The notes beneath the pieces were generated by a model. It did not search any database and was not told where the DNA came from. It worked only from the letters and a program-made list of their open reading frames with translations. The position numbers and the translations under genes were made by a program. Below, piece after piece: positions 7,749 through 17,880 of a stretch of 64,000 nt of DNA; position 1 is the first letter of the stretch, and each line of letters opens with the position of its first letter. The stretch spans positions 1,178,001-1,242,000 of the forward strand of contig NZ_AP025458.1 in the NCBI RefSeq assembly GCF_024347295.1. The letters run 5' to 3'. The stretch is from Vibrio artabrorum. Lineage in GTDB: Bacteria > Pseudomonadota > Gammaproteobacteria > Enterobacterales > Vibrionaceae.

Positions 7749-8936
7749 ATGGATCCCATACTGGAAGTTAAGGGACTGTACAAGGTGTTTGGTGAAGACA
7801 CCGACCGTGCTTTTACGATGATTGATAAAGGCGCAAACAAAGACAAAATTTTTGAAGAAACCGGTCTAACGATCGGCGTTAATGATGTTTCTCTTACTAT
7901 TCAAGAAGGTGAGATTTTCGTCATAATGGGCTTGTCAGGATCGGGCAAATCAACCTTAGTTCGCCTTCTGAATCGCCTAATCGAACCTACCAAAGGTCAT
8001 GTGCACCTTCGAGGCAAAGACATTGCCCATATCTCAGAAGATGAACTGCGCGAAGTTCGTCGTAATAACATCTCCATGGTTTTCCAAAATTTTGCACTGA
8101 TGCCTCATATGACAGTGATTGAAAACGCCGCGTTCGGTCTCGAGTTGGCGGGTATCGAAGTCGACAAACGTAAACAGTCTGCATTTGAAGCGCTCGAGCG
8201 AGTCGGTCTCGGACCTTATTCAGAATCGTATCCAGATGAATTATCCGGTGGTATGAAACAGCGTGTTGGTTTGGCACGTGCTCTAGCATGTGACCCCGAT
8301 ATCTTGTTAATGGATGAAGCGTTCTCTGCACTCGACCCTTTGATTCGTACGGAAATGCAAGACGAGTTAATTCGACTTCAAAATGACGATAAAAGAACCA
8401 TTGTTTTTATCTCGCACGATTTGGATGAAGCGATGCGCATTGGTGACCGAATTGCGATTATGCAAAATGGCGAAGTGGTTCAAGTGGGGACGCCTGACGA
8501 GATCTTAACTAGCCCTGCGAATGACTACGTTGAAGCCTTCTTCCGTGGTGTCAATATCGCGAGTACTCTTACGGTGAAAGATATTGCGCGCAAGAAGCCA
8601 GCAGCAGTATTTAAGAAATCTGAGCACGACGGTCCTGCTTCTGCTCTACAAATTTTGATGGATAACGACCGTGAATACGGCATCGTTGTTGAGAAAAACA
8701 GTCTTTACTCAGGCATTGTGTCCATTGACTCCCTTCGAAAAGCCCAAAAAGAGAGAAGCTCTTTAGTTAGCGCGCAGCTTGCTGATGGATTAACGCTCAA
8801 TCCGGATTTACCAATCAATGATGTGCTCGGTCTTGTTGGTGGGGTGCCTTATTCCGTACCTGTTGTGGATGATAACGGCAATTACTTTGGTGTGGTGACT
8901 AAATCACGACTGTTACAAACCTTGGATAAGGGGTAA
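7749..8936 (+). CDS. proV: Glycine betaine/proline ABC transporter, ATP-binding subunit
   Basis: A 395-residue ATPase of the ProU importer for glycine betaine and other compatible solutes. The N-terminal nucleotide-binding domain has Walker [10 protein letters not shown]-loop [10 protein letters not shown], signature LSGGMKQR and Walker [16 protein letters not shown]-terminal pair of CBS domains ([17 protein letters not shown] and [18 protein letters not shown]) is the usual regulatory module of ProV/OpuA ATPases and senses ionic strength in related systems. It is the first gene of proVWX, 3 bases before proW. The AAGAAAGGA site supports the ATG. Confidence 0.95.
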   Translation: MDPILEVKGLYKVFGEDTDRAFTMIDKGANKDKIFEETGLTIGVNDVSLTIQEGEIFVIMGLSGSGKSTLVRLLNRLIEPTKGHVHLRGKDIAHISEDELREVRRNNISMVFQNFALMPHMTVIENAAFGLELAGIEVDKRKQSAFEALERVGLGPYSESYPDELSGGMKQRVGLARALACDPDILLMDEAFSALDPLIRTEMQDELIRLQNDDKRTIVFISHDLDEAMRIGDRIAIMQNGEVVQVGTPDEILTSPANDYVEAFFRGVNIASTLTVKDIARKKPAAVFKKSEHDGPASALQILMDNDREYGIVVEKNSLYSGIVSIDSLRKAQKERSSLVSAQLADGLTLNPDLPINDVLGLVGGVPYSVPVVDDNGNYFGVVTKSRLLQTLDKG

Positions 8937-8939
8937 ATC

Positions 8940-10034
8940 ATGTCATCGGAACAAACAAATAATGACCCATGGTCTCAGTCTGCTCCCGTCGCTCAAACCG
9001 CGAGTGACCCTTGGGGCCAAGCGGCTGATACTTCACCCTCAGCCGATTGGCTCAGCAGTGAAACGGTAGACGTTACTCCATTTGATCCACTGAACCCTTT
9101 TGCTGACGCTGTACTGCCCGTCGATACCTGGGTTGAGTCTGGGCTGAATTGGCTCGTTGATCACGGACGCCCATTGTTTCAGACAATACGTGTGCCTATC
9201 GATTTTATTTTAAGCTCATTTGAAACGGCCTTGACCTCTACGCCGGCGCCATTCATGCTCATCATTTTGTTTCTAGTCGCATGGCAGTTTTCAAACCTGA
9301 AGTTGGGTGTAGCGACAGCTGTATCTTTGACTTTCATTGGTTTGATTGGCGCTTGGTCCGAAGCGATGACGACCTTGTCATTGGTTATGACGTCGGTCTT
9401 CTTCTGTTTGTTGATTGGCTTACCCATGGGGATATGGCTCGCCCGCAGCAATACCGCGGCCAAATTTGTACGCCCAATTCTGGATGCGATGCAAACGACG
9501 CCTGCCTTCGTTTATCTCGTGCCCATTGTGATGTTGTTTGGTATCGGCAATGTGCCGGGCGTGGTGGTGACCATCATATTCGCACTTCCTCCTGTTGTAC
9601 GTTTGACAATCTTGGGTATTCAGCAAGTACCTGAAGAATTGATCGAAGCGGGTCACTCATTCGGTGCCAGCAAAAAGCAGATGCTTTACCGAATTCAACT
9701 ACCACTTGCACTGCCAACCATCATGGCGGGCGTGAACCAAACACTGATGTTATCGTTATCGATGGTGGTTATAGCCTCAATGATCGCAGTCGGGGGTTTA
9801 GGTCAAATGGTACTGAGAGGTATTGGTCGTTTAGATATGGGATTGGCTGCTGTTGGTGGCTTGGGCATCGTTATTCTTGCCATCTTACTTGACCGCATCA
9901 CCCAAGTATTGGGCGCAAATGCAGGCAATACAAAATTACGCTGGTATCACATGGGGCCAGTCTCCATGGTACTTAAAGCGCTAAATCGCGGAAAACAATC
10001 AGAATTACAATTAAGGAAAAACATCAATGGATAA
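8940..10034 (+). CDS. proW: Glycine betaine/proline ABC transporter permease
   Basis: A 364-residue inner-membrane permease. A long hydrophilic N-terminal segment of about 85 residues, rich in DPW repeats (NNDPWSQ, ASDPWGQ), precedes the membrane helices from about residue 95. The ProW signatures [20 protein letters not shown] and the EAA loop [20 protein letters not shown] are present. The EAA loop contacts the ProV ATPase. Its end overlaps the proX start by 8 bases, consistent with translational coupling. Confidence 0.95.
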   Translation: MSSEQTNNDPWSQSAPVAQTASDPWGQAADTSPSADWLSSETVDVTPFDPLNPFADAVLPVDTWVESGLNWLVDHGRPLFQTIRVPIDFILSSFETALTSTPAPFMLIILFLVAWQFSNLKLGVATAVSLTFIGLIGAWSEAMTTLSLVMTSVFFCLLIGLPMGIWLARSNTAAKFVRPILDAMQTTPAFVYLVPIVMLFGIGNVPGVVVTIIFALPPVVRLTILGIQQVPEELIEAGHSFGASKKQMLYRIQLPLALPTIMAGVNQTLMLSLSMVVIASMIAVGGLGQMVLRGIGRLDMGLAAVGGLGIVILAILLDRITQVLGANAGNTKLRWYHMGPVSMVLKALNRGKQSELQLRKNING

Positions 10035-11034
10035 TTCATGGAAGAGCATACTTACTGCTAGCATCGTTTCTACATTAGCGGTATCAACGAACGTGTGGGC
10101 GGCAAGCTTACCCGGTGAGGGGGTTTCGGTTCAGCCTGTTCAATCTTCTGTCGCTGAAGAAACATTTCAAACGTTGATCGTTAACCGTGCTCTAGAAGAA
10201 TTGGGTTACGATGTAAAAGCAACACAAGAAGTCGACTACAACGTCGCTTACACCTCTATCGCAAAGGGTGATGCAACGTTCCTAGCTGTCGGTTGGTTCC
10301 CGCTTCATGCTGATAAATACAAAATGGCGGGTGGTGATGATAAATTCTACCGTAAAGGTCAGTACGTTAGTGGTGCAGCACAAGGGTACCTAATTGATAA
10401 AAAAACGGCTGAAAAGTACAACATCACTAACATTGGTCAGTTGGCTGATCCTAAAATTGCAAAATTGTTTGATGCAAACGGTGATGGTAAAGCAGACCTT
10501 ACGGGCTGCAACCCAGGTTGGGGTTGTGAAATGGTTATCGAGCATCAACTTTCAGCATTTAAACTGAACGACACCGTCACTCATAATCAAGGTAACTATG
10601 CCGCTATCATTGCTGACACCATTTCACGTTACCAAAAGGGTGAGCCCATCCTTTACTACACTTGGACACCATACTGGGTGAGTGGTGTATTGGTTCCAAA
10701 TAAGGATGTTGTATGGTTAGAAGTTCCATTCTCCTCTCTTCCTGGCGATCGTGCTAATGTCGATACCACTTTACCTAATGGCAAAAACTACGGCTTTGAA
10801 ATGAACTCAATGCGTATTATTGCTAATAAAGAGTTTGCAAAAAACAACCCGGCAGCAGCGAAGCTTTTTGAAATCATGAAGCTGAATATCAACGATGTTA
10901 GTGCTCAGAATATGATGATGAGTAAAGGTAAAAACAGCTCTGCTGATATCGAAGCGCACGTCAATGGTTGGATAAAAGCAAACCAGAAAACGTTTGATGC
11001 TTGGATTGCAGAATCAAAAAAAGCGGCGCTTTAA
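10027..11034 (+). CDS. proX: Glycine betaine-binding periplasmic protein
   Basis: A 335-residue substrate-binding protein of ProU. A Sec signal peptide ([19 protein letters not shown]) is followed by the ProX/OpuAC fold. Tryptophans expected to box the quaternary ammonium group are visible in [19 protein letters not shown] and YTWTPYWV. The segment [10 protein letters not shown] resembles a calcium-binding loop, as in E. coli ProX. It is the last gene of the operon, followed by a strong terminator. Confidence 0.95.
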   Translation: MDNSWKSILTASIVSTLAVSTNVWAASLPGEGVSVQPVQSSVAEETFQTLIVNRALEELGYDVKATQEVDYNVAYTSIAKGDATFLAVGWFPLHADKYKMAGGDDKFYRKGQYVSGAAQGYLIDKKTAEKYNITNIGQLADPKIAKLFDANGDGKADLTGCNPGWGCEMVIEHQLSAFKLNDTVTHNQGNYAAIIADTISRYQKGEPILYYTWTPYWVSGVLVPNKDVVWLEVPFSSLPGDRANVDTTLPNGKNYGFEMNSMRIIANKEFAKNNPAAAKLFEIMKLNINDVSAQNMMMSKGKNSSADIEAHVNGWIKANQKTFDAWIAESKKAAL

Positions 11035-11121
11035 TTCGATAGTCAGATCGTGTTTAGTGTCTGTGTAGAGTCATTGAGCCGCTTTCAAATGAAGTGACAA
11101 GACGAAAAGAATAATGATTTC

Positions 11122-11158
11122 AAAGCCAGTCTTCCTATTTGGAAGACTGGCTTTTTTT
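11122..11158 (+). terminator. Terminator of proVWX
   Basis: A perfect 14-bp stem, AAAGCCAGTCTTCC (11122-11135) with GGAAGACTGGCTTT (11141-11154), extends into seven T residues. Confidence 0.95.
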
Positions 11159-11335
11159 GGGTCTGATGTAGGACTCGCGTGTAAGCATCGCTAAATGTGC
11201 GACCTTGGCTTTCTGTCATTTGCTAAGCTAAGCGTCAAACTTCGTCATCAACACGAAATTGAATTTCAGTGTCCATGAGTAACTCTTAACTTGACGTGTG
11301 TACAAATGTTAGCGCTGGAGTTGAGCGAGGGCAGT

Positions 11336-11371
11336 TAACAAACGACTAAGGCAGATTCACAACGCTTGGCG
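11336..11371 (+). other. attC (VCR)-like half site, possibly degenerate
   Basis: TAACAAACG at 11336-11344 and CAACGCTTGGCG at 11360-11371 reproduce the left arm of Vibrio integron repeats (from memory, TAACAAACG, a variable arm, CAACGCGTGGCG) at nearly the same spacing. I could not find the matching right arm (GCGTTG and a closing GTTA) within the following 250 bases, so at best this is a broken or truncated site. It lies at the left border of the accessory block. Confidence 0.35.
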
Positions 11372-11389
11372 CCATAACTTCAATTTACT

Positions 11390-11499
11390 CTTTACTAAAC
11401 AAGAACGATTATATTGATCAACATTTTCTAATGTGGAAGCTCATGCAAAGCCAGTTTCTCTGGAGTGCCAATATGCAAAATAACAACAAGGTTATCATC
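11390..11499 (+). repeat. Left copy of the flanking direct repeat
   Basis: About 110 bases that recur in the same orientation at 17772-17880 on the other side of the giant helicase-nuclease gene. The first 44 aligned positions match at 39. Similarity continues more weakly through AAGCTCATGCAAAGCCAG against AAGCTAATGCACAGTCAG and into the first codons of a small reading frame in each copy. Confidence 0.8.
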
Positions 11500-11550
11500 G
11501 AAGATAATGAAAATGATAAAACAGAACTTTTGATTAGTCATTACAACTAG
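11473..11550 (+). pseudogene. Remnant of a GIY-YIG-type gene, internally deleted
   Basis: A 25-codon frame, MQNNNKVIIEDNENDKTELL then ISHYN. Its start lies in the left flanking repeat, aligned with the start of the broken GIY-YIG gene at 17854. Its end (KTELLISHYN) resembles the end region of that gene (KETELIRQYN). The simplest reading is the same gene family with the middle deleted. This is inference from short similarity. Confidence 0.4.
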
Positions 11551-11625
11551 TATCATTGTTGTTGCATTAGTGCCTTACTTGATAAATTAACTTTGTCTGT
11601 TAAACAGTTACATTAGCGATGAATC
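11551..11625 (+). promoter_or_regulatory. Upstream region of the helicase-nuclease gene
   Basis: This 75-base AT-rich stretch probably holds the promoter. No good Shine-Dalgarno sequence is seen before the ATG at 11626; ATTAGCGATGAATC is the nearest context. Poor initiation signals may keep expression of the large protein low. Confidence 0.35.
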
Positions 11626-14600
11626 ATGTCCAACGAATATAACAAGTACTTAATAGATCAACTGGAAGAGTTGGTCGAAAAACATAAATACAGTGACGTG
11701 ATACTCAAAAAAATTGATGCCGTTTTAGCTTCTCGTCGAGTTAGAAAACGCAATACAGATCTGCGAGTTCGTATTAAAACCATTCGGACTGTCGCTAAAA
11801 ACAATGTTCATCAAGCGTCTAAGACCCCAGAAAATCAACCTATAAAGAGTGAACTGATGAGAAATAGCGACGCGCCGATTGTCTATCCCGGCAACTTTCT
11901 TGTTTCTGCTTTTGAAGGGATGCGGCAGAGGCTACTAGATACGTCTGGTGGTCGTTCTCGGTTGCTGAATTTGGACCAGAACGGGCGGTCATTTGTTCGT
12001 GTTGTCGATGAACTACCAGACCAGTTGATGAAATTGTTGATGTCTGAAAGGGCTATGAATGTCGCGCCAGTTCCAGAGCCGACATCAACACAACTTGTCG
12101 AACATGGCTTTCTTCGATGGGACGATGAGCTTGAAAAATTCATTGAGCTTAAAAAACAGCCTGATGCTAAGCAGTGGGCGGGTATTATTGGTATTCACAA
12201 TAGCTTTGAATTGCCGCGAGATTCGGAACATGTTGACGATAACAGGCACTCAGATTTGGATCTCCAATCGCTGCTTTTTGAAGCAGAGCTGAACAACTGC
12301 CTGAAAAAGCTGTCGACAGATGCCAGAACTGCTATTGATGAAACCGGAAACAACATTCTTTTCTTGTGTTTGGGCTTTCTCGAGTGGGTTGAGCAAGAAG
12401 AAGGCGGTAGAAAGCGTTTAGCCCCGCTTTACATGGTGCCAGTCAGTATTACAAAGCACTTTCAAAATGGCCTAGCGGTATACCGCCTGCAGTACACCGG
12501 AGAGGATATTATTCCAAATCTGGTGCTTCGTGAAAAACTTCAGCAAGAGTTTGGTCTCACTCTCCCTGAAATTACCGAACCAGATAGCGACGATAAGCTA
12601 CTTACACCTGAAAAGTATTTTCAAGAAGTTAGCGCGCTACTTGCCAGAAAAAGTAACGATAAAACGGTTCGACTTTGGCAGGTACGTCGCTTTGGCACCC
12701 TAGCTACTCTTAGCTTGGGCAAGCTTCTGATGTACAAAGACCTCGACCCAAGAAAATGGCCGGAAGGTGAGGGCAATATTCTTCAGCATGAGGTCTTTCG
12801 TCGGTTCTTCCAAGATGAAGCTAGGCAAGTTGAGTTCCGTGGTGAAGCGAAAAGTTATGTACTCGATGAAATAGATAACGTTCACCAAAGCTTCCCCATG
12901 ATTGAAGATGCGGACAGCTCTCAAATGAGCGCACTTATCGATGTGATGAAAGGTAAGAATCTCGTCATTGAGGGACCGCCCGGCACCGGTAAATCCCAAA
13001 CAATTACTAATATTCTAGCCGCTGCCATGGCCCAGGGGAAAAGTGTCCTTTTCGTGGCGGAGAAACAAGCGGCACTGGAAGTGGTTAAGCGCCGTATGGA
13101 TAAAGCGGGCCTTGGCGATTTTTGTCTTGATCTACACAGCGACGGGGCGAAAAAACGCCTTGTGTTGGATGACTTTAACCAGCGTATTGCGAACTCTCCT
13201 AGCTTCAAATATTCAACAGCTGAATATGAACGCCAAGTTGAGCGTTATGAACGCGCTCGTGAGAAGCTGCAGAGTTATGTCCAAATGATTAATGCGGAGT
13301 GGAAACACACCGGATTGACCATTCACGAGATACTGATGGCGGCGACTCGCTACAGTAGCGAATGTTCCAATCTGAAGTTTCAAGATATTGCCCCTGATGA
13401 CCTCTCTGGCGAAACGTTCAACCGTGTCATCCTAGATGAAAAAATCGATCAGTTAACGCAATTTTATGACTATCTACATCGTGTTAGTCAGCAGCTTGAT
13501 GATAGTGACAATTGGTGCTCTCACCCTTGGTATGGTGCCACGAACAAAGCACTATCTGGAGTAGATCCAGAAGACGTGGTTCGACAGCTCCAGCAATGGG
13601 ATTTCAGCCTCATAAACTGGCTGAATGAGTTCATAGACCAGTGCAATTCATTCGATCTGAACCCTGATTATCACTTGATGAAAGCTGAGGCATTTGTCAG
13701 CTCTTGGGCTGACATTCCAGCTCCTAAAGGAGATGAGCTTTTCACTGCAATAGAGCAAATTACGCCTGAATCGCTTGAAGAGCTCGATGGCTATTTGGCT
13801 CTCTATCAATCTATTGCGGAAGGCTATGGTTACCTAAAAAAACACTTCGTAAAAGATGTCATTGAAAACCTAGACAGCGTTGAAGATATTGAACTCGCAA
13901 TGCGTGGGCTGGCCGAGCTGGGCGTAGATAGAACGCTTGGATTTAGTGAGCTGGCGAGAACCTTAAGCTCCTTACAGGTTGCTATCGACACGTGTGCGAA
14001 AATTGACGTAGTCCGAAGCGAAATGGCTCCTCATTTACCCCAGGCTGCGCAAAAACTATTGGGATGCAGCAGACAAGGTTTGAATGAGTTGGATACGTTT
14101 GTTCGTCTGTCCTGTGAAATGCCACCAGCCAATCTCTCTTTGAGAAACGAACTTTGGGATAGCGAAGAGCTAGCCTGTGAATTGGGAAGCTTGGAGCAAC
14201 GAGTACAATCGCTGAGTGATGAAAAGCGTACACTGAGTGAGAGCTTGGATACAGAAGCTTTACCCTCTGTTGAGTTGTTAAAACGCTATGCAGAAGCCTA
14301 TAGAAACAAGGGCCTGTTTTCGTGGCTTTCGCCTACGTGGCGAGAAGCGAAAAAAGCAGTTTTAGGGTTTAAAAAGTCTGGAAGTCATTCAAACCAAGAT
14401 ATTGCAGTCCTGTTAGAAAGAGTCGCTACTTGGTCTGAGGAAAGTAATACGTTTCTCAACGACACTAAATTCCGCTCGTTGCTTCAGGAGCATTTCCAAG
14501 GCGCAGAAACCGACGTAGCGAAGATTCGCTCCATGGTCGAGTGGTATCAGAAAGTTCGAGCGGAATATGGTATTGGTTTTGGGCGTCGAGTACCGCTTGC

Positions 14601-17364
14601 TCAGGCTTTGTTCTCGCTTCCTTCAGAGCTTATTAGGGGAATAAACACACTAAATAGCGATGGCCTTCGACAGCAAATCGACTCGTTTAACCAAGCTCTG
14701 AGAAGGCTTGCATTGGTTTACCCTAAAATGGCTGTGTTTGCTGCGGAAGACATCGATTTTACGTCTGACAACAAGCCGCTCGAAAATGCAAAAGTTGAAA
14801 TTGAGAAAAAGCTGTTTTCATGCCAGCGATTTCTTGTCGATGCCAATATGTCCCAAGAGTTACTTTGGGAGGGAATCACCTCGGCCAAACAACTCGATTC
14901 TCGAGTTAAGTCATTCCTAAATCAGGGGCTGGATGAAAGGTATTTTGGCAACGATGCACTTCTATCGGTACCAGTCTCTGGTCATGTCTCTCCAGAGCTT
15001 TCTCGTATCACGGCAACGATGGATTTCGTTGAGGAGCTTTATGATCGCTGTTCTTCTCCTGACATTATTTCTCTCGTAAAGCAATGTTCAAACATTGAGT
15101 CCATCGCTGAGTTAAGAAAAGTAGGCTCTGAGCTTGAAGCTCTCATGCGACGTGCTCAATACGATGAGTCAGTGTTTTTTGAACAGGTGGGCGGAAATCG
15201 CGAACAGTGGTTTGAATACTGTGGATTCGAATTAAAGCACGTCATTGATCGCAACGCAAAAGCGATCAAAAGTGGGGAGTGGCTGGATGGCTGGATCAAG
15301 TATCTGTTTGCTAAAGCCCGTATGGAGAAAGGTGGATACTCTCGGCTAAATCAATACTTGAGCCAGAGTAGCTGCTCGCTTAAACAGGCTCAAAATGCTC
15401 TTAAGTTCGCGACTTATCAGATGCTAGCTCGAGCAATATACAAAGAGCGTCCTGAACTGACTCAAATGTCCGGCCATGAGCAGGCCGCAATTCAGCAACA
15501 GTTTGCTAAATATGATGAAGAGCTAAAAATTCTGCAGAGAAAACGTGTCGCTGCTTTAGCTAGTGATAGACACATTCCGAGCGGAACAAGAGGGGCTAAG
15601 GTTGCAAGCTACACGGAAGATGCACTGCTAGACCATGAGATTAAGAAAAAGACGCGTCATATTTCTATACGCAATCTGGTGACTCGTGCAGGCTCAACTC
15701 TTGTGGGATACAAGCCCTGCTTCATGATGAGCCCGATGGCCGTTGCCAAGTATATTCCGCCGGGCAGTATCACTTTCGACATCGTAGTGATGGATGAGGC
15801 TTCGCAGGTGAAGCCTCAGGATGCGCTTAGCTGTTTTGCCCGTGGTAAACAAATTGTAGTGGTGGGTGACTCCAAGCAGCTGCCACCTACGTCATTCTTT
15901 GAAAAAACAGTGTCGAATGATTCGGAAGATGACCAAGAGGACGTTGGCGTAATTGATGATGCAGAGAGCATTCTTGATGCAGTGAGTGATCACTTCAGGA
16001 AGAGACAACTTAAATGGCATTACCGTTCGCGGCATGAAAGCCTGATAGCATTTTCTAACCACCGTTTCTACGACAGCAGCTTGGTTGTATTCCCATCCCC
16101 TTGGGGGCAATCGGATGAATTTGGTATCAAATTCAATCACGTCCCAGAAGGACAGTTTTTGAACAGTGTTAACCACGGCGAATCTCATGCCGTTGTCGCT
16201 GCGATTAGGGAGCACCTGCTTTCAAAATCATCAGAGAGCCTTGGTGTGGTCGCAATGAACTCCAAACAACGCGATTACATTGAAGCGGATTTAGAGCGCC
16301 TGATTGGCAAAGATAAGCTTTTGCGCGAGGCGTATGAATTAAATCAACACAGTGACGACCCTCTATTTATCAAAAACCTGGAAAACGTTCAGGGTGATGA
16401 ACGCGATGTGATTTTTATATCGTTCACATACGGGCCTCAGGAGAAAGGTGCGGCAAATATTCCCCAACGCTTTGGTCCAATAAACAGTGCAAGTGGTTGG
16501 CGACGACTGAACGTTCTGTTTACTCGTGCTAAGAAACGCATCCAAATCTACAGCTCAATGACAGCTGATCAAATTGTTTTGAATGAAAGCAGCAGCTTGG
16601 GCGTTACTTCGCTGAAGGGGTATTTAAAGTATGCTCAGCATGGTCAGCTGATTGGGCATGATGGTGTTCAACAGAAAGAACCTGATAGTGACTTTGAAAT
16701 TTCGGTCATGGACGCCTTGGCCAGAAAGGGCTTTGAATGTGTCCCGCAAGTAGGAGTTTCAGGGTTCTTCATAGATATTTCTGTGCGAGACCCTGGGATG
16801 CCAGGTAGATACCTAATGGGGATTGAATGTGACGGGGCAACTTATCACAGCAGTAAATCCACGCGTGACAGAGACCGAGTAAGACAAGGTGTTCTTGAAG
16901 GATTGGGCTGGAATATTCGCCGGATATGGTCAACGGATTGGTTTAAACATCCTGAGGCTGAGTTGAAACCCATTGTTGAAGAGCTCAAAAGGCTTTCTAC
17001 ACCTATTAAGCAGCAAACCAGCACGGAATCGATGTCTGAAGTTAAAGAGGAGCCAACAGAGGAATTGAGATATAAAGCAGCGAGAACGCTAGAGGAAGCT
17101 CTAACTCGCTACAAATTGGTCATTGAAAAAAAGTATCCATATACTGAGCTTCATGAGAAGTTGCTGCGTCCAGATATGATTGAACACTTGATTATGGACA
17201 GGCCAATGACTCATGAGGAGTTTACGTTGAGAGTGCCTGCTTATCTTAGACAGAATACTTCTGCTAAAGAGGCGGCGGACTATCTCGATGATGTTTTGGA
17301 GATTATCACGGACTACGAAAGCATTGAGTCTTTCTCCTTAACCAGCCAAGAGATGTCCTCGTGA
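11626..17364 (+). CDS. DUF4011-helicase-Vsr-like nuclease fusion (Hhe-like defence protein)
   Basis: A single 1,912-residue protein. Residues 1-60 are charged and helical. RQRLLDTSGGRSRLLN at about 100-115 matches the DUF4011 opening (usually LLDLSxRNRLLNF). A superfamily I helicase follows: Walker A GPPGTGKSQT at about 449, a long helical insertion to about 1380, motif II VVMDEASQVKP at about 1387, VVGDSKQLPP, WHYRSRHESLIAFSN, ENVQGDERDVIFIS at about 1585 and LNVLFTRAKKRI. The C-terminal nuclease, about 1689-1780, has FEISVMDALARKGF, IECDGATYHSSKSTRDRDR and GWNIRRIWSTDWF, the Vsr/MTES_1575 endonuclease pattern. About 110 further residues end the protein. This architecture is that of Hhe, a single-gene antiphage system; DUF4011 has been viewed as HEPN-like. 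The gene is alone and flanked by direct repeats. Antiphage activity of this copy is inferred. Confidence 0.85.
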   Translation: MSNEYNKYLIDQLEELVEKHKYSDVILKKIDAVLASRRVRKRNTDLRVRIKTIRTVAKNNVHQASKTPENQPIKSELMRNSDAPIVYPGNFLVSAFEGMRQRLLDTSGGRSRLLNLDQNGRSFVRVVDELPDQLMKLLMSERAMNVAPVPEPTSTQLVEHGFLRWDDELEKFIELKKQPDAKQWAGIIGIHNSFELPRDSEHVDDNRHSDLDLQSLLFEAELNNCLKKLSTDARTAIDETGNNILFLCLGFLEWVEQEEGGRKRLAPLYMVPVSITKHFQNGLAVYRLQYTGEDIIPNLVLREKLQQEFGLTLPEITEPDSDDKLLTPEKYFQEVSALLARKSNDKTVRLWQVRRFGTLATLSLGKLLMYKDLDPRKWPEGEGNILQHEVFRRFFQDEARQVEFRGEAKSYVLDEIDNVHQSFPMIEDADSSQMSALIDVMKGKNLVIEGPPGTGKSQTITNILAAAMAQGKSVLFVAEKQAALEVVKRRMDKAGLGDFCLDLHSDGAKKRLVLDDFNQRIANSPSFKYSTAEYERQVERYERAREKLQSYVQMINAEWKHTGLTIHEILMAATRYSSECSNLKFQDIAPDDLSGETFNRVILDEKIDQLTQFYDYLHRVSQQLDDSDNWCSHPWYGATNKALSGVDPEDVVRQLQQWDFSLINWLNEFIDQCNSFDLNPDYHLMKAEAFVSSWADIPAPKGDELFTAIEQITPESLEELDGYLALYQSIAEGYGYLKKHFVKDVIENLDSVEDIELAMRGLAELGVDRTLGFSELARTLSSLQVAIDTCAKIDVVRSEMAPHLPQAAQKLLGCSRQGLNELDTFVRLSCEMPPANLSLRNELWDSEELACELGSLEQRVQSLSDEKRTLSESLDTEALPSVELLKRYAEAYRNKGLFSWLSPTWREAKKAVLGFKKSGSHSNQDIAVLLERVATWSEESNTFLNDTKFRSLLQEHFQGAETDVAKIRSMVEWYQKVRAEYGIGFGRRVPLAQALFSLPSELIRGINTLNSDGLRQQIDSFNQALRRLALVYPKMAVFAAEDIDFTSDNKPLENAKVEIEKKLFSCQRFLVDANMSQELLWEGITSAKQLDSRVKSFLNQGLDERYFGNDALLSVPVSGHVSPELSRITATMDFVEELYDRCSSPDIISLVKQCSNIESIAELRKVGSELEALMRRAQYDESVFFEQVGGNREQWFEYCGFELKHVIDRNAKAIKSGEWLDGWIKYLFAKARMEKGGYSRLNQYLSQSSCSLKQAQNALKFATYQMLARAIYKERPELTQMSGHEQAAIQQQFAKYDEELKILQRKRVAALASDRHIPSGTRGAKVASYTEDALLDHEIKKKTRHISIRNLVTRAGSTLVGYKPCFMMSPMAVAKYIPPGSITFDIVVMDEASQVKPQDALSCFARGKQIVVVGDSKQLPPTSFFEKTVSNDSEDDQEDVGVIDDAESILDAVSDHFRKRQLKWHYRSRHESLIAFSNHRFYDSSLVVFPSPWGQSDEFGIKFNHVPEGQFLNSVNHGESHAVVAAIREHLLSKSSESLGVVAMNSKQRDYIEADLERLIGKDKLLREAYELNQHSDDPLFIKNLENVQGDERDVIFISFTYGPQEKGAANIPQRFGPINSASGWRRLNVLFTRAKKRIQIYSSMTADQIVLNESSSLGVTSLKGYLKYAQHGQLIGHDGVQQKEPDSDFEISVMDALARKGFECVPQVGVSGFFIDISVRDPGMPGRYLMGIECDGATYHSSKSTRDRDRVRQGVLEGLGWNIRRIWSTDWFKHPEAELKPIVEELKRLSTPIKQQTSTESMSEVKEEPTEELRYKAARTLEEALTRYKLVIEKKYPYTELHEKLLRPDMIEHLIMDRPMTHEEFTLRVPAYLRQNTSAKEAADYLDDVLEIITDYESIESFSLTSQEMSS

Positions 17365-17771
17365 TTATGCACTTTGTCTATCAAGTTAATTCAAGTAGGA
17401 GCACTAGTAAGCCAAGGTGGATTTATCAAGGTAGAAAAGCCAGACATAGTTTAGATCTACAAATTGGGCTTGGTATATGTTTCGGCTAAAGTTTTATCAC
17501 CTCAACTCAATCATGCTCAATACATGAGCATGGTTAACTATCTTTCAGTTGGGAAGAACTTGGGTAAAGGCCGGAATGATCTGCACCATTAAAAATGAAC
17601 AAAACTAAGCGACGTTCCATACCTGTAGTTATTCATTTCTTACTAATTTAGCAAAGTCGCTAAGAAACTTCTGTCCAGAGTCTTCATAGACCTGACGTTT
17701 TACGCGTGGCACTTATCTCTCAAAGTGCCTGCTAGTTCAGTTCTGCCCCATTCCTACTTAGAGTTATTGCT
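17365..17771. other. Gene-free stretch after the helicase-nuclease gene
   Basis: About 400 bases. An 8-bp inverted repeat, CATGCTCA ATACA TGAGCATG, lies at 17512-17532; it lacks a T tract, so it is not a classical terminator. A 40-codon frame from 17367 (MHFVYQVNSSRSTSKPRW) has no support beyond being open. The sequence looks like decayed former coding DNA. Confidence 0.4.
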
Positions 17772-17880
17772 CTTCACTAAACAAACACGATTATATTGAC
17801 CAACATTGTCTAATGATAGAAGCTAATGCACAGTCAGCTTCCTTGAAGGTAATATGGATAGTAATAGCAAGGATATCTAC
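17772..17880 (+). repeat. Right copy of the flanking direct repeat
   Basis: Partner of 11390-11499, in the same orientation. It includes an ACGATTATATTGA core shared by both copies, continues to the start codon of the broken GIY-YIG gene at 17854 and covers its first nine codons. It probably represents the promoter and start of an ancestral gene that was duplicated or inserted into. Confidence 0.8.

Noticed and set aside
17367..17489. A 40-codon frame after the helicase-nuclease gene (MHFVYQVNSSRSTSKPRW)
   Set aside because: No ribosome site independent of the large gene's end, no pattern, and it sits in apparently decayed DNA.
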